DNA of 64,000 nt from positions 1 through 64,000 of the forward strand of contig JAFUXL010000031.1 of assembly GCA_017470905.1 (NCBI GenBank), given 5' to 3'. The DNA is from Ruminococcus sp. (GTDB lineage: Bacteria; Bacillota; Clostridia; Oscillospirales; Ruminococcaceae). Numbering within the stretch: the first letter of the stretch is position 1; the number at the start of each line of letters is the position of its first letter. The translations under genes and the position numbers were made by a program. The notes beneath the pieces were generated by a model. It saw only the letters and a program-made list of their open reading frames with translations. It was not told where the DNA came from and did not search any database. Of the stretch, positions 51,833 to 60,459 are shown piece by piece.

Positions 51833-53575
51833 TCATGTAACAAACTGACTGTTGTAAAGCTGTGCGTAAAAGCCGTTTTTCTTCATCAAACCTCCGTGAC
51901 TGCCCTGTTCTATGATATTTCCGTTATCCATGACGAGAATTATATCGGAATTTTTTATTGTCGAAAGTCTGTGCGCTATTATAAAGCTTGTCCTGCCCTC
52001 CATAAGCCTGATGAATGCCCGCTGTATGCGCTGTTCGGTTCGCAGGTCGATTGAGCTTGTCGCCTCGTCAAGTATCAGCATGGGCGGGTTCATGAGCATT
52101 ATCCGTGCTATGCATATAAGCTGCTTCTGACCCTGTGAAAGTCCGCTGTCCTCCGAAATTACCGTATCATAACCGTTCGGCAGACGCTTTATAAATCCGT
52201 GCGCATGGACGGCTTTTGCGGCGGATATTATATCCTCACAGCTTGCGCCGGGTACTCCGTAGGCGATATTTTCCGCAGCAGTACCGGTGAATATCCATGT
52301 TTCCTGCAATACCATTCCGAAACAGCTGCGCAGGCTGTCTCTGGTTATATCCTTTGTATCCTTTCCCGAAATAATTATTCTTCCGCTGTCGGTATCGTAA
52401 AACCGCAGAATAAGATTTATTACGGTGGATTTGCCGCAGCCCGTGCGCCCTACTATAGCGACCTTCTTTCCGCTTTCCACATCGAGGCTGAAATTTTTAA
52501 TCAATTCCCTGTCGGGACTGTATGAGAAAGATACATCTTCAAAGCGCAGTGTACCCGTGCAGTTTTCAAGCTTTTCCTTGTCGTTATCATCCGAAACCTC
52601 TTCTTCATCGAGCAAATCAAAGACCCTCTGCGCCGATGCGACAGCGTTCTGCAATTCGGCGAATACTCCCGATATTTCGTTGAAAGGCTTTGTATACTGG
52701 TTTGAATACGCAAGAAAGCCCGAAAGCTTTCCGACCGACATACTTCCTATGAATGAAGATGCGCCCATAACACTGAGAGAGCCTAAAAGTCCGACCGCCG
52801 CATATATAAGACCGTTCACAAATCTTGTCGTGGGATTTGATATTGAGCTTAGAAAAACAGCCTTTGCACCAACCTTGCCGTATTGGTTGTTTATCCCGAT
52901 AAATTCTTCCTCCGCCCTTTTGTCGTAGGCGAAAGCCTTTACAATCTTCTGATTTCCTGCCATTTCCTCGGCAAATCCTACCATATCGCCCCTTAATCTC
53001 GACTGTGCGACATAGGAGTCATGCGAAGCCCTGGTTATTTTCGATGCGGCTATGAATGAAAGGGGCGTGAGTATCACGACAACAAGGGCTATTTTTACAT
53101 TTATCGACATCATGAAAGCAAGCGTTCCCACAATCGTCATAACTCCGCTGAAAAACTGCGTAAAGCCCTGCAAAAGTCCGTCTGATATTATCTCTATATC
53201 GTTTATGACACGGCTTGAAAGTTCGCCCTTTGTGTGGGAGTCGATATATTTAAGCGGTACTCTTTCAAGCTTTGCGAAAGCGTCCGTCCTCAAATCCCTG
53301 ACGGTCATGAACGAGAGCCTGTTCGTGCAAAGGCTCATCAGCCACTGGAAAAATCCGCTCAGCACCACCGTTATGACAAGCTTTACAAGGATATTTTTAA
53401 GGCTGTCAAAATTGACATTATTTTTATTCACACAGCAGTCTACCGCTTCGCCTATGAATATCGGAACGGCAAGCGAAAGCATTACCCCCGCCGCCGCAAA
53501 TATAACCGTCATTATGAAATATATAAAATAGGGCTTTGCATATGAAAATACCCTCTTCAAAGTATCTTTCATCAT
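51833..53575 (-). CDS. ABC exporter half-transporter, consensus-site subunit
   Basis: A 580-residue fused permease-ATPase: six TM helices (about 1-310) and an ATPase domain (about 335-575) with Walker A GRTGCGKST, Walker B MLILDEATSSID (catalytic Glu present) and signature LSQGQKQL. It pairs with the next-listed gene as a heterodimeric type IV exporter, of lipid or multidrug type; the substrate is unknown. The start overlaps the partner stop (TGATG). Confidence 0.9.
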   Translation of the reverse strand: MMKDTLKRVFSYAKPYFIYFIMTVIFAAAGVMLSLAVPIFIGEAVDCCVNKNNVNFDSLKNILVKLVITVVLSGFFQWLMSLCTNRLSFMTVRDLRTDAFAKLERVPLKYIDSHTKGELSSRVINDIEIISDGLLQGFTQFFSGVMTIVGTLAFMMSINVKIALVVVILTPLSFIAASKITRASHDSYVAQSRLRGDMVGFAEEMAGNQKIVKAFAYDKRAEEEFIGINNQYGKVGAKAVFLSSISNPTTRFVNGLIYAAVGLLGSLSVMGASSFIGSMSVGKLSGFLAYSNQYTKPFNEISGVFAELQNAVASAQRVFDLLDEEEVSDDNDKEKLENCTGTLRFEDVSFSYSPDRELIKNFSLDVESGKKVAIVGRTGCGKSTVINLILRFYDTDSGRIIISGKDTKDITRDSLRSCFGMVLQETWIFTGTAAENIAYGVPGASCEDIISAAKAVHAHGFIKRLPNGYDTVISEDSGLSQGQKQLICIARIMLMNPPMLILDEATSSIDLRTEQRIQRAFIRLMEGRTSFIIAHRLSTIKNSDIILVMDNGNIIEQGSHGGLMKKNGFYAQLYNSQFVT

Positions 53576-55305
53576 TCACCCTCCCTGCTGTTCATCTGCG
53601 AATTGTAAATCTCCCTGTAAACGGGGCAGCTTTCGAGGAGTTCATCGTTTTTGCCTATGCCTGCCGCCTCGCCGTCCTCCATGACAATAATTTTATCGGC
53701 ATCTTTAAGGGAAGTCGTGCGCTGTGAAATCATTATGATTGTCGTGCCGGGCATATCGGTTTCGAGGGCTTTCCGCAGTTTCAGGTCCGTTGCGTAATCG
53801 AGTGCGCTTGTCGAGTCATCGAGGATTAATATATCTGGGTTCCCGACCATAGCTCTTGCGATTGAAATTCTCTGTTTCTGACCGCCTGAGAGATTTTTTC
53901 CGCCCTGTGATATTACCGTATCAAGACCGTCGGGCATTTTTTCGACAAATTCCCAAGCCTGTGCGGTTTTAAGAGCCGATATAATCTCCCCGTCCGATGC
54001 GTTTTCATTGCGCCATTTCATATTTTCACGCAGAGTTCCCGAAAACAATACGGCTTTCTGCGGAACGATACCCGTCATTCTGCGGAGATAATTCTTGTCA
54101 TAATCATTCACATTAATGCCGTTTATTAATATTTCGCCCTCCGTTGCCGGATAGAAACAGGGTATCAGGTTTGCAAGGGTTGATTTTCCGCTGCCCGTAC
54201 CGCCGATTATTCCGAGTGTCTGCCCTCTTTTAAGCGTGAATGATATATTTTTAACCGAGCTGTCTCCTGCCTGTGCATAGGCAAAGGATACGTTTTTAAA
54301 TTCTATTATATCATTATTTATGTCATTATTTTTATTGTCGCCCGAAAAGTCCGAATTTTCTTCGGGATTTAATTCAAATATCTCGCTTATTCTGTTCGCA
54401 GATGCAAAGGCTTTTGTAAATATCACGATTAAATTTGCAAACACGAGGAGCGCAAGGAGTATCTGTGTCATATAATTCACAAAAGCCGTCAGTTCGCCCT
54501 GTGTGAGACTTCCCGAATTTATTCTTATTCCGCCGAAATATAGAACCGCAGTTATTCCGAGGTTCATAATCATGAACGAAAAGGGATTGAGTACTGCGGA
54601 GATTTTACCGACAGCAAGTGCGCTCTTTGATATATCATCCACTGCATTGTCAAATCTCTCGATTTCCTCCTGCTGTCTCGAAAAAGCCCTTATAACCCTT
54701 GCGCCGTCAAGATTTTCACGGGTCAGCAGTGCGGCACGGTCAAGCTTTTTCTGGGTATCCTTGTACATAGGAACGGTTTTGTTCATTATTATAAATATAA
54801 CAGCCGCTATCAGCGGAGCGGCAATGAAGAATATAACCGCAAGCTTTGCATCTATCGTCACGGACATGACCGCCGCCCCGACTATCAGGAACGGACTTCT
54901 TGTCGCAAGCCTTATGAACATATTCACGCCGTTCTGGACTGTATTCGTGTCATTGGTCAGCCTGTTCACAAGGGAAGATGTGCCGATTTTGTCTATACTC
55001 TCGTATGAGAGGGTATTCATATGCTTGTAGAGAGCCTCACGCAGCTCCGTTCCGAAACCATAGGCACATTTCGATGCGAAATACTGACAGGTCAGCGCAA
55101 AGCAAAGACCGCATATGCCGAGCAGTACGATAAGTCCCGACATACGGAATATATATCCGCTGTCGCTTTCTGCAATGCCGTTGTCGATTATTTTAGCCAT
55201 TACTACGGGGACAATCAGTTCAAACACCGCTTCGAGCAGTTTGAAGAGAGGTCCGAGAATTAATTCTTTCCTGTAATTTTTCAGATATACCAGAAGTCTT
55301 TTCAT
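53572..55305 (-). CDS. ABC exporter half-transporter, degenerate-site subunit
   Basis: A 577-residue fused permease-ATPase, first gene of the pair. Walker A is GGTGSGKST, signature LSGGQKQR, and Walker B ILILDDSTSALD has Asp where the catalytic Glu is expected. This asymmetry is the usual one in heterodimeric exporters (BmrCD, TM287/288). Six TM helices precede residue 320. A D/N-rich stretch (FSGDNKNNDINNDI) links the two halves. Shine-Dalgarno AAGGTG. Confidence 0.9.
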   Translation of the reverse strand: MKRLLVYLKNYRKELILGPLFKLLEAVFELIVPVVMAKIIDNGIAESDSGYIFRMSGLIVLLGICGLCFALTCQYFASKCAYGFGTELREALYKHMNTLSYESIDKIGTSSLVNRLTNDTNTVQNGVNMFIRLATRSPFLIVGAAVMSVTIDAKLAVIFFIAAPLIAAVIFIIMNKTVPMYKDTQKKLDRAALLTRENLDGARVIRAFSRQQEEIERFDNAVDDISKSALAVGKISAVLNPFSFMIMNLGITAVLYFGGIRINSGSLTQGELTAFVNYMTQILLALLVFANLIVIFTKAFASANRISEIFELNPEENSDFSGDNKNNDINNDIIEFKNVSFAYAQAGDSSVKNISFTLKRGQTLGIIGGTGSGKSTLANLIPCFYPATEGEILINGINVNDYDKNYLRRMTGIVPQKAVLFSGTLRENMKWRNENASDGEIISALKTAQAWEFVEKMPDGLDTVISQGGKNLSGGQKQRISIARAMVGNPDILILDDSTSALDYATDLKLRKALETDMPGTTIIMISQRTTSLKDADKIIVMEDGEAAGIGKNDELLESCPVYREIYNSQMNSREGE

Positions 55306-55416
55306 ATGATATGCACACCTTTTGCGTCTTGTATTTAATTATCTGCCGTCTTGCGGAGATGATACTAAAAAAACAGGCATTTCCCCGACTTCGGAAAAAT
55401 ACCTGTTCCAATGCAG

Positions 55417-55489
55417 AGCTGATGATCGGACTTGAACCGACGACCTACGCCTTACCAAGGCGTTGCGCTACCGACTGTGCCACATCAGC
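55417..55489 (-). tRNA. tRNA-Thr (GGU)
   Basis: 73 nt; acceptor GCTGATG/CATCAGC, discriminator T, anticodon loop TTGGTAA (anticodon GGT), T-arm TCGGTTCAAGTCCGA. No CCA is encoded. Confidence 0.93.
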
Positions 55490-55502
55490 ACCAACAAATA
55501 AT

Positions 55503-55531
55503 ATTATACACAAGGATAATATAAAAGTCAA
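55503..55531 (-). promoter_or_regulatory. Promoter of tRNA-Thr
   Basis: Minus strand TTGACT, 17 bp, TATAAT. Confidence 0.85.
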
Positions 55532-55571
55532 GGGGTTTGTATATATTTTTTTATTTTAATCAAATAAGCCC

Positions 55572-55600
55572 TTGACATTTCCGATTTTTTGTGATATGAT
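55572..55600 (+). promoter_or_regulatory. Promoter of the T-box transcript
   Basis: TTGACA (55572-55577), 17 bp, TATGAT (55595-55600). Confidence 0.85.
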
Positions 55601-55606
55601 GTTTTA

Positions 55607-55804
55607 AAACAGTGAACGAATAAAACCCGTTATGCCTGAAATTTCAGAGATTTTCCGTTTGGTGCGAGGAAAACAGGCTTTCGGAGGAATTACATTCGGG
55701 AGTTGCCCCTTTGAAATCAAGTAGGGGGGGACGGGTCTGCCCGTTACAGCGCAATGAGGTTCGGTATATCCGAATAAATCAGGGTGGTACAGCGAGTAAT
55801 TTCG
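55607..55804 (+). promoter_or_regulatory. T-box leader, probably tyrosine-specific
   Basis: Stem I features (CAGAGA, GGTGCGAGGAAAAC) precede a specifier region AATTACATTC; TAC at 55691-55693 (Tyr), followed by A, fits the family rule of a purine after the codon. The T-box proper AGGGTGGTACAGCG (55781-55794) carries TGGT, which pairs with an ACCA tRNA 3' end. The first downstream aminoacyl-tRNA synthetase is tyrS, but it lies 1.7 kb away. Confidence 0.88.
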
Positions 55805-55848
55805 CCCCTGTGCAGTTTTTATTTTTATGAAACTGCACGGGGTTTTTT
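55805..55848 (+). terminator. T-box-controlled terminator
   Basis: CCCCTGTGCAGTTT/AAACTGCACGGGG followed by TTTTTT. The 5' arm overlaps the antiterminator (CGCCCCT pairs with the AGGG of the T-box). Confidence 0.88.
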
Positions 55849-55875
55849 AATTCATAATGCATAATTCATAATTAG
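55848..55875. repeat. AT-D repeat after the T-box terminator
   Basis: AATTCATAATGCATAATTCA then TAATTA, starting at the terminator T-run. Confidence 0.5.
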
Positions 55876-55929
55876 TATTTCTTCCGTGAAATCAAATTAA
55901 AATTGCTTCAATTCCAAAGAGGTGTTTTT

Positions 55930-56415
55930 ATGAAAGCTGACAGACTTGAAAAATTGCTTGAAACAGTCGAAAAAAGTTCCGAAAACGAGTATTACAGCTA
56001 TGATACCGATATTTTCTATCTCTTTGAGGATATATTGAAAGCTGTCCCCGACTGCATTTTCGCAAGGGTTTATATCATGATAGACAACTGGCTGGGCATT
56101 TCGATGAGGGACGGAGTATGGACATTCTATGAAAATTTCGCAGGAAACAGAGGTCTTGCCGATACCGTCGAATATTTAAAGCATATCGGCGAAAACCAGA
56201 TGGCCGTGGTCTTTGCCTACGGCATTCACCCTTATGATGATAAAAAATATGACGATTTTCATTATCCCCTCGAATGGATTGAGGACTCGGACGAGATTGA
56301 CGACTGGATTTATGACAACGAAAGCAAAATCATAAGCGTACAGAGAGATATTATTCTTTCAAATAAAGAGATAATCAAAAGCATAAACAGCAAATCAAAA
56401 GACTTTTTCAGATAA
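55930..56415 (+). CDS. Orphan soluble protein, possibly DUF4375/DMP19-like
   Basis: A 161-residue acidic, aromatic-rich protein. The central stretch (IDNWLGISMRDGVWTFYENF, then DTVEYLKHIGENQMA) faintly resembles the DMP19/DUF4375 fold, whose members are found near toxin-immunity loci; this is weak. No signal or membrane segment. The ATG at 55930 follows AGAGGTG. It is the first of three orphan genes between the tyrosine T-box and tyrS, flanked by AT-D repeats. Confidence 0.55.
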   Translation: MKADRLEKLLETVEKSSENEYYSYDTDIFYLFEDILKAVPDCIFARVYIMIDNWLGISMRDGVWTFYENFAGNRGLADTVEYLKHIGENQMAVVFAYGIHPYDDKKYDDFHYPLEWIEDSDEIDDWIYDNESKIISVQRDIILSNKEIIKSINSKSKDFFR

Positions 56416-56500
56416 TGCATAATTCATAATTGTATCGCCGTTGGCGATACAGGCTGAATAATTCACGGTATTCTGATAATTCTTAATTATGAATTAAGAC
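56414..56500. repeat. AT-D repeat pair with a GTATCGCC/GGCGATAC hairpin
   Basis: AATGCATAATTCATAATT, then GTATCGCCGTTGGCGATAC, then TTCTTAATTATGAATTAA, leading to GACAGGGGG, the ribosome site of the next gene. Confidence 0.6.
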
Positions 56501-56511
56501 AGGGGGCGGCA

Positions 56512-56925
56512 ATGAAATCAAAAGGGCTGAAAAAATTTCTTTCGGCTGTATTGATAATATTTATATTTTTCTTCATTATTTCGGAAATTTTTATTTATAA
56601 ATACTTGAAGTCATACGGCTACGGCACAAAGGAACTTCCCAAAACAACGCTGGTTTATTTTCAATTGAGTAAGGGCTTTACTGTTGACGAAGAGGAAAAT
56701 TACAGTGTTTTCATTGGCAGACATTCATATATTTATGATGATTTTCTGAATAAAAAAGGATATTACAAATCAGACCAAATGGGTTTGGTGTACTCATACA
56801 GAGAAGAAAACAAGTCTTACTCATCTGACAATATTCATGCATTTAGTATCACCGCTTCCAATGACTGGTGTCATTGGTTCAGAGTATACCGAATTGGCGG
56901 AGGATATAAAATAGAGGATTTTTAA
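56512..56925 (+). CDS. Orphan single-pass membrane/secreted protein
   Basis: A 137-residue protein with an N-terminal signal-anchor (KKFLSAVLIIFIFFFIIS, about 7-30) and an outside-facing part of about 105 residues rich in Tyr, Ser and Asp. No family is recognised. Codon choice is more AT-rich than in neighbouring housekeeping genes, suggesting transfer. GACAGGGGGCGGC precedes the ATG, joined to the AT-D repeat. Confidence 0.6.
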   Translation: MKSKGLKKFLSAVLIIFIFFFIISEIFIYKYLKSYGYGTKELPKTTLVYFQLSKGFTVDEEENYSVFIGRHSYIYDDFLNKKGYYKSDQMGLVYSYREENKSYSSDNIHAFSITASNDWCHWFRVYRIGGGYKIEDF

Positions 56926-56951
56926 CGACAGATTTATCACATACAGCGAAA

Positions 56952-56986
56952 AATTATGAATTATGCATCATGAATTATGAATTAAA
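56952..56986. repeat. AT-D repeat before the third orphan gene
   Basis: AATTATGAATTATGCATCAT then GAATTATGAATTAAAACAGG, whose end merges into the ribosome site GGGGGGC. Confidence 0.6.
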
Positions 56987-57000
56987 ACAGGGGGGCGTCT

Positions 57001-57471
57001 ATGGGACATAATATAAATGCATTTATTGCAAAGGAGTATGTTATTCAAAGAATTTCAGAGCATTGGATACACGCTGAAAAATACAATCTTCCGCAAGGAT
57101 ATGCGTTATCATTACTCAATGATAACTTATTGGATGATATTGAGGAGCTGTTCAATAAAGAAGATACTTGCAAATATCCGCAGTTTCAATTTTTGACCGA
57201 TTCGGTTATCAGCTTTTTTGCGCAGGAGTCAAAAGGCACTGAAATAATATATATAGAAACAGATTATTTCGGAGGATACGGAACACAATCAGGCATTTTG
57301 TTTGAGAATGGTCAGATGATGTCAAAACCAATGCAGGGAGAAGGTACAATTAATTTTTTACTTCATAAAATAGGTGTGTACAGAGAAAATAACAAGGACG
57401 AATTTGACAGTCTGCAATTATTTCGTTTTCGTCACATGGATTATGGTGAAAATATTGATTTAATTAAATAA
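57001..57471 (+). CDS. Orphan soluble protein, immunity-protein-like in size and context
   Basis: A 156-residue protein, no signal or TM. It starts MGHNINAFIAKEYVIQ and contains IIYIETDYFGGYGTQSGILFENG. I do not recognise the family; size, acidity and single-gene spread resemble immunity or contact-dependent orphan genes, but no toxin is present. AT-rich codon use as in the preceding gene. It ends 56 bp before tyrS, with no terminator between. Confidence 0.6.
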   Translation: MGHNINAFIAKEYVIQRISEHWIHAEKYNLPQGYALSLLNDNLLDDIEELFNKEDTCKYPQFQFLTDSVISFFAQESKGTEIIYIETDYFGGYGTQSGILFENGQMMSKPMQGEGTINFLLHKIGVYRENNKDEFDSLQLFRFRHMDYGENIDLIK

Positions 57472-57527
57472 AATACGTTTACAGGAGATAAAAATATCTC
57501 TCAAAACATAAAAAAGGAGAATTTAAA

Positions 57528-58742
57528 ATGACAATTTTTGAAGAGCTTAAGCGCAGGGGACTGATTGCACAGCTTACGGACGAAAAGGAAATCGAGGAGC
57601 TTATCAATGCCGGAAAGGCTACGTTCTACATAGGCTTTGACCCGACAGCAGACTCCCTCCATGTGGGACATTTCATGGCTTTATGCCTCATGAAACGCTT
57701 GCAGGAGGCAGGAAACAAGCCCATTGTACTCCTCGGCGGAGGTACGGGCATGATTGGCGACCCCTCCGGCAAATCCGACATGAGAAAGATGATGACCCCC
57801 GACACCATTCAGCATAATGTTGACTGTTTCCTTAAACAGATGAGCAGGTTTATCGACTTTTCGGACAGAAAAGCCATTGCGGTAAACAATGCCGACTGGC
57901 TCATGAATTTGAATTACGTTGAGCTTCTGCGTGAGGTAGGTTCACATTTCACAGTAAATCGTATGCTTGCGGCGGAATGTTACAAGCAGAGATGGGAAAA
58001 GGGTCTTACTTTCCTCGAATTCAACTACATGATAATGCAGAGCTACGACTTTTACAGACTGTTTCAGGACTACGGCTGCAATATGCAGTTCGGCGGCGAT
58101 GACCAGTGGTCAAATATGCTCGGCGGTACGGAGCTTATACGCAGAAAACTCGGAAAAGATGCCTATGCCATGACTATAACCCTGCTCCTCAATTCGGAGG
58201 GCAAGAAAATGGGCAAGACCGAAAAGGGTGCTGTATGGCTCGATGCGGAGAAAACCAGCCCCTATGAATTTTTCCAGTACTGGAGAAACGTTGCGGACGC
58301 AGATGTTATCAGATGCCTTAAAATGCTGACCTTCGTTCCCATTGAACAGATTGAGGATATGGAACAGCACATGGAGGGCGCAGAATTTAACAAGGCTAAG
58401 GAGCTTCTTGCCTATGAGCTTACAAAGCTCGTCCACGGTGAGAAGGAGGCTGAAAAGGCTAAATCCGCCGCAAAGGCTCTCTTCGGCGGCAACGGCTCTG
58501 ACGAGAATATGCCGACCGCAGAAATTTCCGCAGACCAGCTCACGGACGGCAAAATCGGTATTCTTACGGTTCTCGTCAGGGCAGGACTTGCGCCGTCTGT
58601 TTCGGAGGCTCGCAGACTGGTTCAGCAGGGCGGAATTACCGTTGACGATGTGAAAATATCCGACCCGAAAGCGCAGATTGCCCCTGACGGAGTTATTGTC
58701 CGCAAGGGAAAAAAATCATTCAGAAAGATAATTGTAAAGTAA
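57528..58742 (+). CDS. tyrS: Tyrosyl-tRNA synthetase
   Basis: A 404-residue class I synthetase, TyrRS-Z/TyrRS type. HIGH motif as [15 protein letters not shown] loop as [13 protein letters not shown], and a C-terminal S4 RNA-binding domain (about 340-404; [20 protein letters not shown]). AAAAAGGAG precedes the ATG. No promoter is obvious in the 56-bp gap, so expression probably depends on read-through from the upstream T-box transcript. Confidence 0.96.
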   Translation: MTIFEELKRRGLIAQLTDEKEIEELINAGKATFYIGFDPTADSLHVGHFMALCLMKRLQEAGNKPIVLLGGGTGMIGDPSGKSDMRKMMTPDTIQHNVDCFLKQMSRFIDFSDRKAIAVNNADWLMNLNYVELLREVGSHFTVNRMLAAECYKQRWEKGLTFLEFNYMIMQSYDFYRLFQDYGCNMQFGGDDQWSNMLGGTELIRRKLGKDAYAMTITLLLNSEGKKMGKTEKGAVWLDAEKTSPYEFFQYWRNVADADVIRCLKMLTFVPIEQIEDMEQHMEGAEFNKAKELLAYELTKLVHGEKEAEKAKSAAKALFGGNGSDENMPTAEISADQLTDGKIGILTVLVRAGLAPSVSEARRLVQQGGITVDDVKISDPKAQIAPDGVIVRKGKKSFRKIIVK

Positions 58743-58748
58743 AAATCA

Positions 58749-58775
58749 TATCCCCTGCCGCCTGCGGGGGATATT
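58749..58775. terminator. Hairpin after tyrS
   Basis: ATATCCCCTGCCGCCTGCGGGGGATAT, an hp-C-like GC hairpin with no long T-run. Confidence 0.5.
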
Positions 58776-58789
58776 TCATAATAAAATAA

Positions 58790-58816
58790 AAAATCCCCCG
58801 CAAAGGGGGATTTTTT
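58790..58816. terminator. Bidirectional terminator between tyrS and the foldase-like lipoprotein gene
   Basis: AAAAATCCCCCGCAAAGGGGGATTTTT, symmetrical. Confidence 0.88.
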
Positions 58817-58817
58817 G

Positions 58818-60185
58818 TTATGCCTGCTGTGTTTCGAGTGTAAGCTTAAAGGGCGAATATCTGTTGTATGCCCTGTTGTTCTTTGTGATTTCGGCGTTCT
58901 TGGCAAGCTCTTTCATATAGTCGGTAAATTCATCGTAGAAACGTATCTGCAAAAGCTGTGATACATAATCCTCCGACCACAAATCGTCCTCTGTCATACG
59001 CTCCCTCAAATCGCCTCTTATAACGACATATATCTCGTCATCGCTGTAGTCATAGATTTCAGCCTTGCCAAGCGGCATTTCAAAGAGATGCTCGTTAAAT
59101 TCCCTGCTCTGACGTGCGCTGTCTGTCTCTGTTTCGGTAGTCTCGGAGCTGTCCCCGGAGGGTGCTGTTGTTGTCTGTTTCTGGACAAGACGTTCGTTGG
59201 CATAGGGGTCTGTTGTAGTGGTTTCGGTATCTTCTTCCGTATCGCTTTCTTCGGAAACGACAGTGGTTGAGGTTACAGTCTCTTCGGTTTCTTCATCTTC
59301 GTTATTTTCGTTATCCTCGGTATCTTCCGTATATTCCGTATCCTCAGTATCAGTTATTTCTGTGGTTTCCACGGTATCGGCTGCCGTGGTAACGGTGGTT
59401 TCAGTATCTGTTCCCTCTTCATCTTCGGCGGAGGTTGTGAGCGAGTCGAGATATTCGTTATAGTCATCGCTTGCGGCATCGAGTTCAAGCATTTTGTCGA
59501 GTTCGCCTGATTTTGCGTTTATCTGCTTTACATAAATTTCAGCCTTTTTGCGGAGTTCTCTCTTTTCATCATCGCCAAGGGCATTGCCCTCGTCGTCCGT
59601 CATGCTTATTGTGAAGTATTTCACTCTTGCGAAATTTTCATCGAAATAATCCTTTAGTTCGTCCTCCGTGCAGCTTTTCTCTCCGCCGAGACCGTAGTAA
59701 TGCTCAAATACAGCCTGTTCTTCGAGAGTGCTTGCGGCTATGTCCCTTATTGTGTCCTCGGTTATACCGTTTTCGGAGTATCTGCTGTCGGCACTGAAAT
59801 AATATTCAGCCATGAGGTCAATCTGGTCTAAGTCCTCGGAGGTAAGCTCCAGTCCGAGCCTTTCAAATTCCTGACGGATAGCCGCATAGTCCTCGCAGTA
59901 CTGTGTAGCCTTGTCCTGTATCCAGTCCTCGGCTTCGAGGTCGTCTATACGGGAGCTTTTCACGGTTTTGAGGTCGGGGGAAGTTCCGCTGTCCGATGCA
60001 AGCTCCGAAACCGCATCGCTGTATGCCTGCATTGTGTAATAGAGAAAAACACCCGACCTTACGTCATATCCGTTTATATTCATGGCATTTTCCGTACCTG
60101 CGCCGATAGTGGGAGTACAGCCTGCCGCTGCTGCCGCAAGGGTAAGAGATGTAAGGACGGCGGCAATTCTTTTCATGTTTTTCAT
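58818..60185 (-). CDS. PrsA/SurA-like foldase lipoprotein with Thr/Glu-rich insertion
   Basis: A 455-residue lipoprotein: signal with lipobox AAGC at about 19-22, a helical SurA_N/trigger-factor-like region (about 35-240; SVRSGVFLYYTMQAY-type start, TEDELKDYFDENFARVKYFTIS). Residues about 255-360 are almost only Thr, Glu, Asp and Ser (TEDTEYTEDTEDNENN). A C-terminal segment (about 365-440) resumes the chaperone-like helices. No parvulin active-site motif is evident; if one existed it is replaced by the low-complexity insertion. Substrate unknown. GGAGGAATT precedes the ATG. Confidence 0.78.
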   Translation of the reverse strand: MKNMKRIAAVLTSLTLAAAAAGCTPTIGAGTENAMNINGYDVRSGVFLYYTMQAYSDAVSELASDSGTSPDLKTVKSSRIDDLEAEDWIQDKATQYCEDYAAIRQEFERLGLELTSEDLDQIDLMAEYYFSADSRYSENGITEDTIRDIAASTLEEQAVFEHYYGLGGEKSCTEDELKDYFDENFARVKYFTISMTDDEGNALGDDEKRELRKKAEIYVKQINAKSGELDKMLELDAASDDYNEYLDSLTTSAEDEEGTDTETTVTTAADTVETTEITDTEDTEYTEDTEDNENNEDEETEETVTSTTVVSEESDTEEDTETTTTDPYANERLVQKQTTTAPSGDSSETTETETDSARQSREFNEHLFEMPLGKAEIYDYSDDEIYVVIRGDLRERMTEDDLWSEDYVSQLLQIRFYDEFTDYMKELAKNAEITKNNRAYNRYSPFKLTLETQQA

Positions 60186-60229
60186 TTATAAAATTCCTCC
60201 ATTATATTTAAAATTCCGTATACTTTCAT

Positions 60230-60258
60230 ATTATACTATATTTTTTTTGATTTGTCCA
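60230..60258 (-). promoter_or_regulatory. Promoter of the foldase-like gene
   Basis: Minus strand TGGACA, 17 bp, TATAAT. Confidence 0.7.
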
Positions 60259-60340
60259 TAGCAAAACTGAAATTTTTTTAAAATCAGGGGAAAAATTTAT
60301 TGTGAAAATTAGATGAAAAATTATAAATATTTCTTTTCTC

Positions 60341-60369
60341 TTGACTTATACAATCAAAAATGATACAAT
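60341..60369 (+). promoter_or_regulatory. Promoter of thyX
   Basis: TTGACT (60341-60346), 17 bp, TACAAT (60364-60369). Confidence 0.75.
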
Positions 60370-60375
60370 ATACTT

Positions 60376-60444
60376 AATTCATAATTTTTAAAATGCTTGT
60401 TTATAGCTATGAATTAAGAATTAAGAATTATGAATTATGAATTA
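60376..60444. repeat. AT-D repeat leading to thyX
   Basis: TTAATTCATAATTTTTAAAA and AATTAAGAATTATGAATTAT; it ends GAATTAAACAGGAGGG, which is the thyX ribosome site. Confidence 0.65.
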
Positions 60445-60459
60445 AACAGGAGGGTTATT

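Noticed and set aside
55930-57471. A toxin-antitoxin or polymorphic toxin system formed by the three orphan genes.
   Set aside because: No toxin domain, secretion signal on a large protein or paired-gene overlap is seen; kept as unassigned genes.
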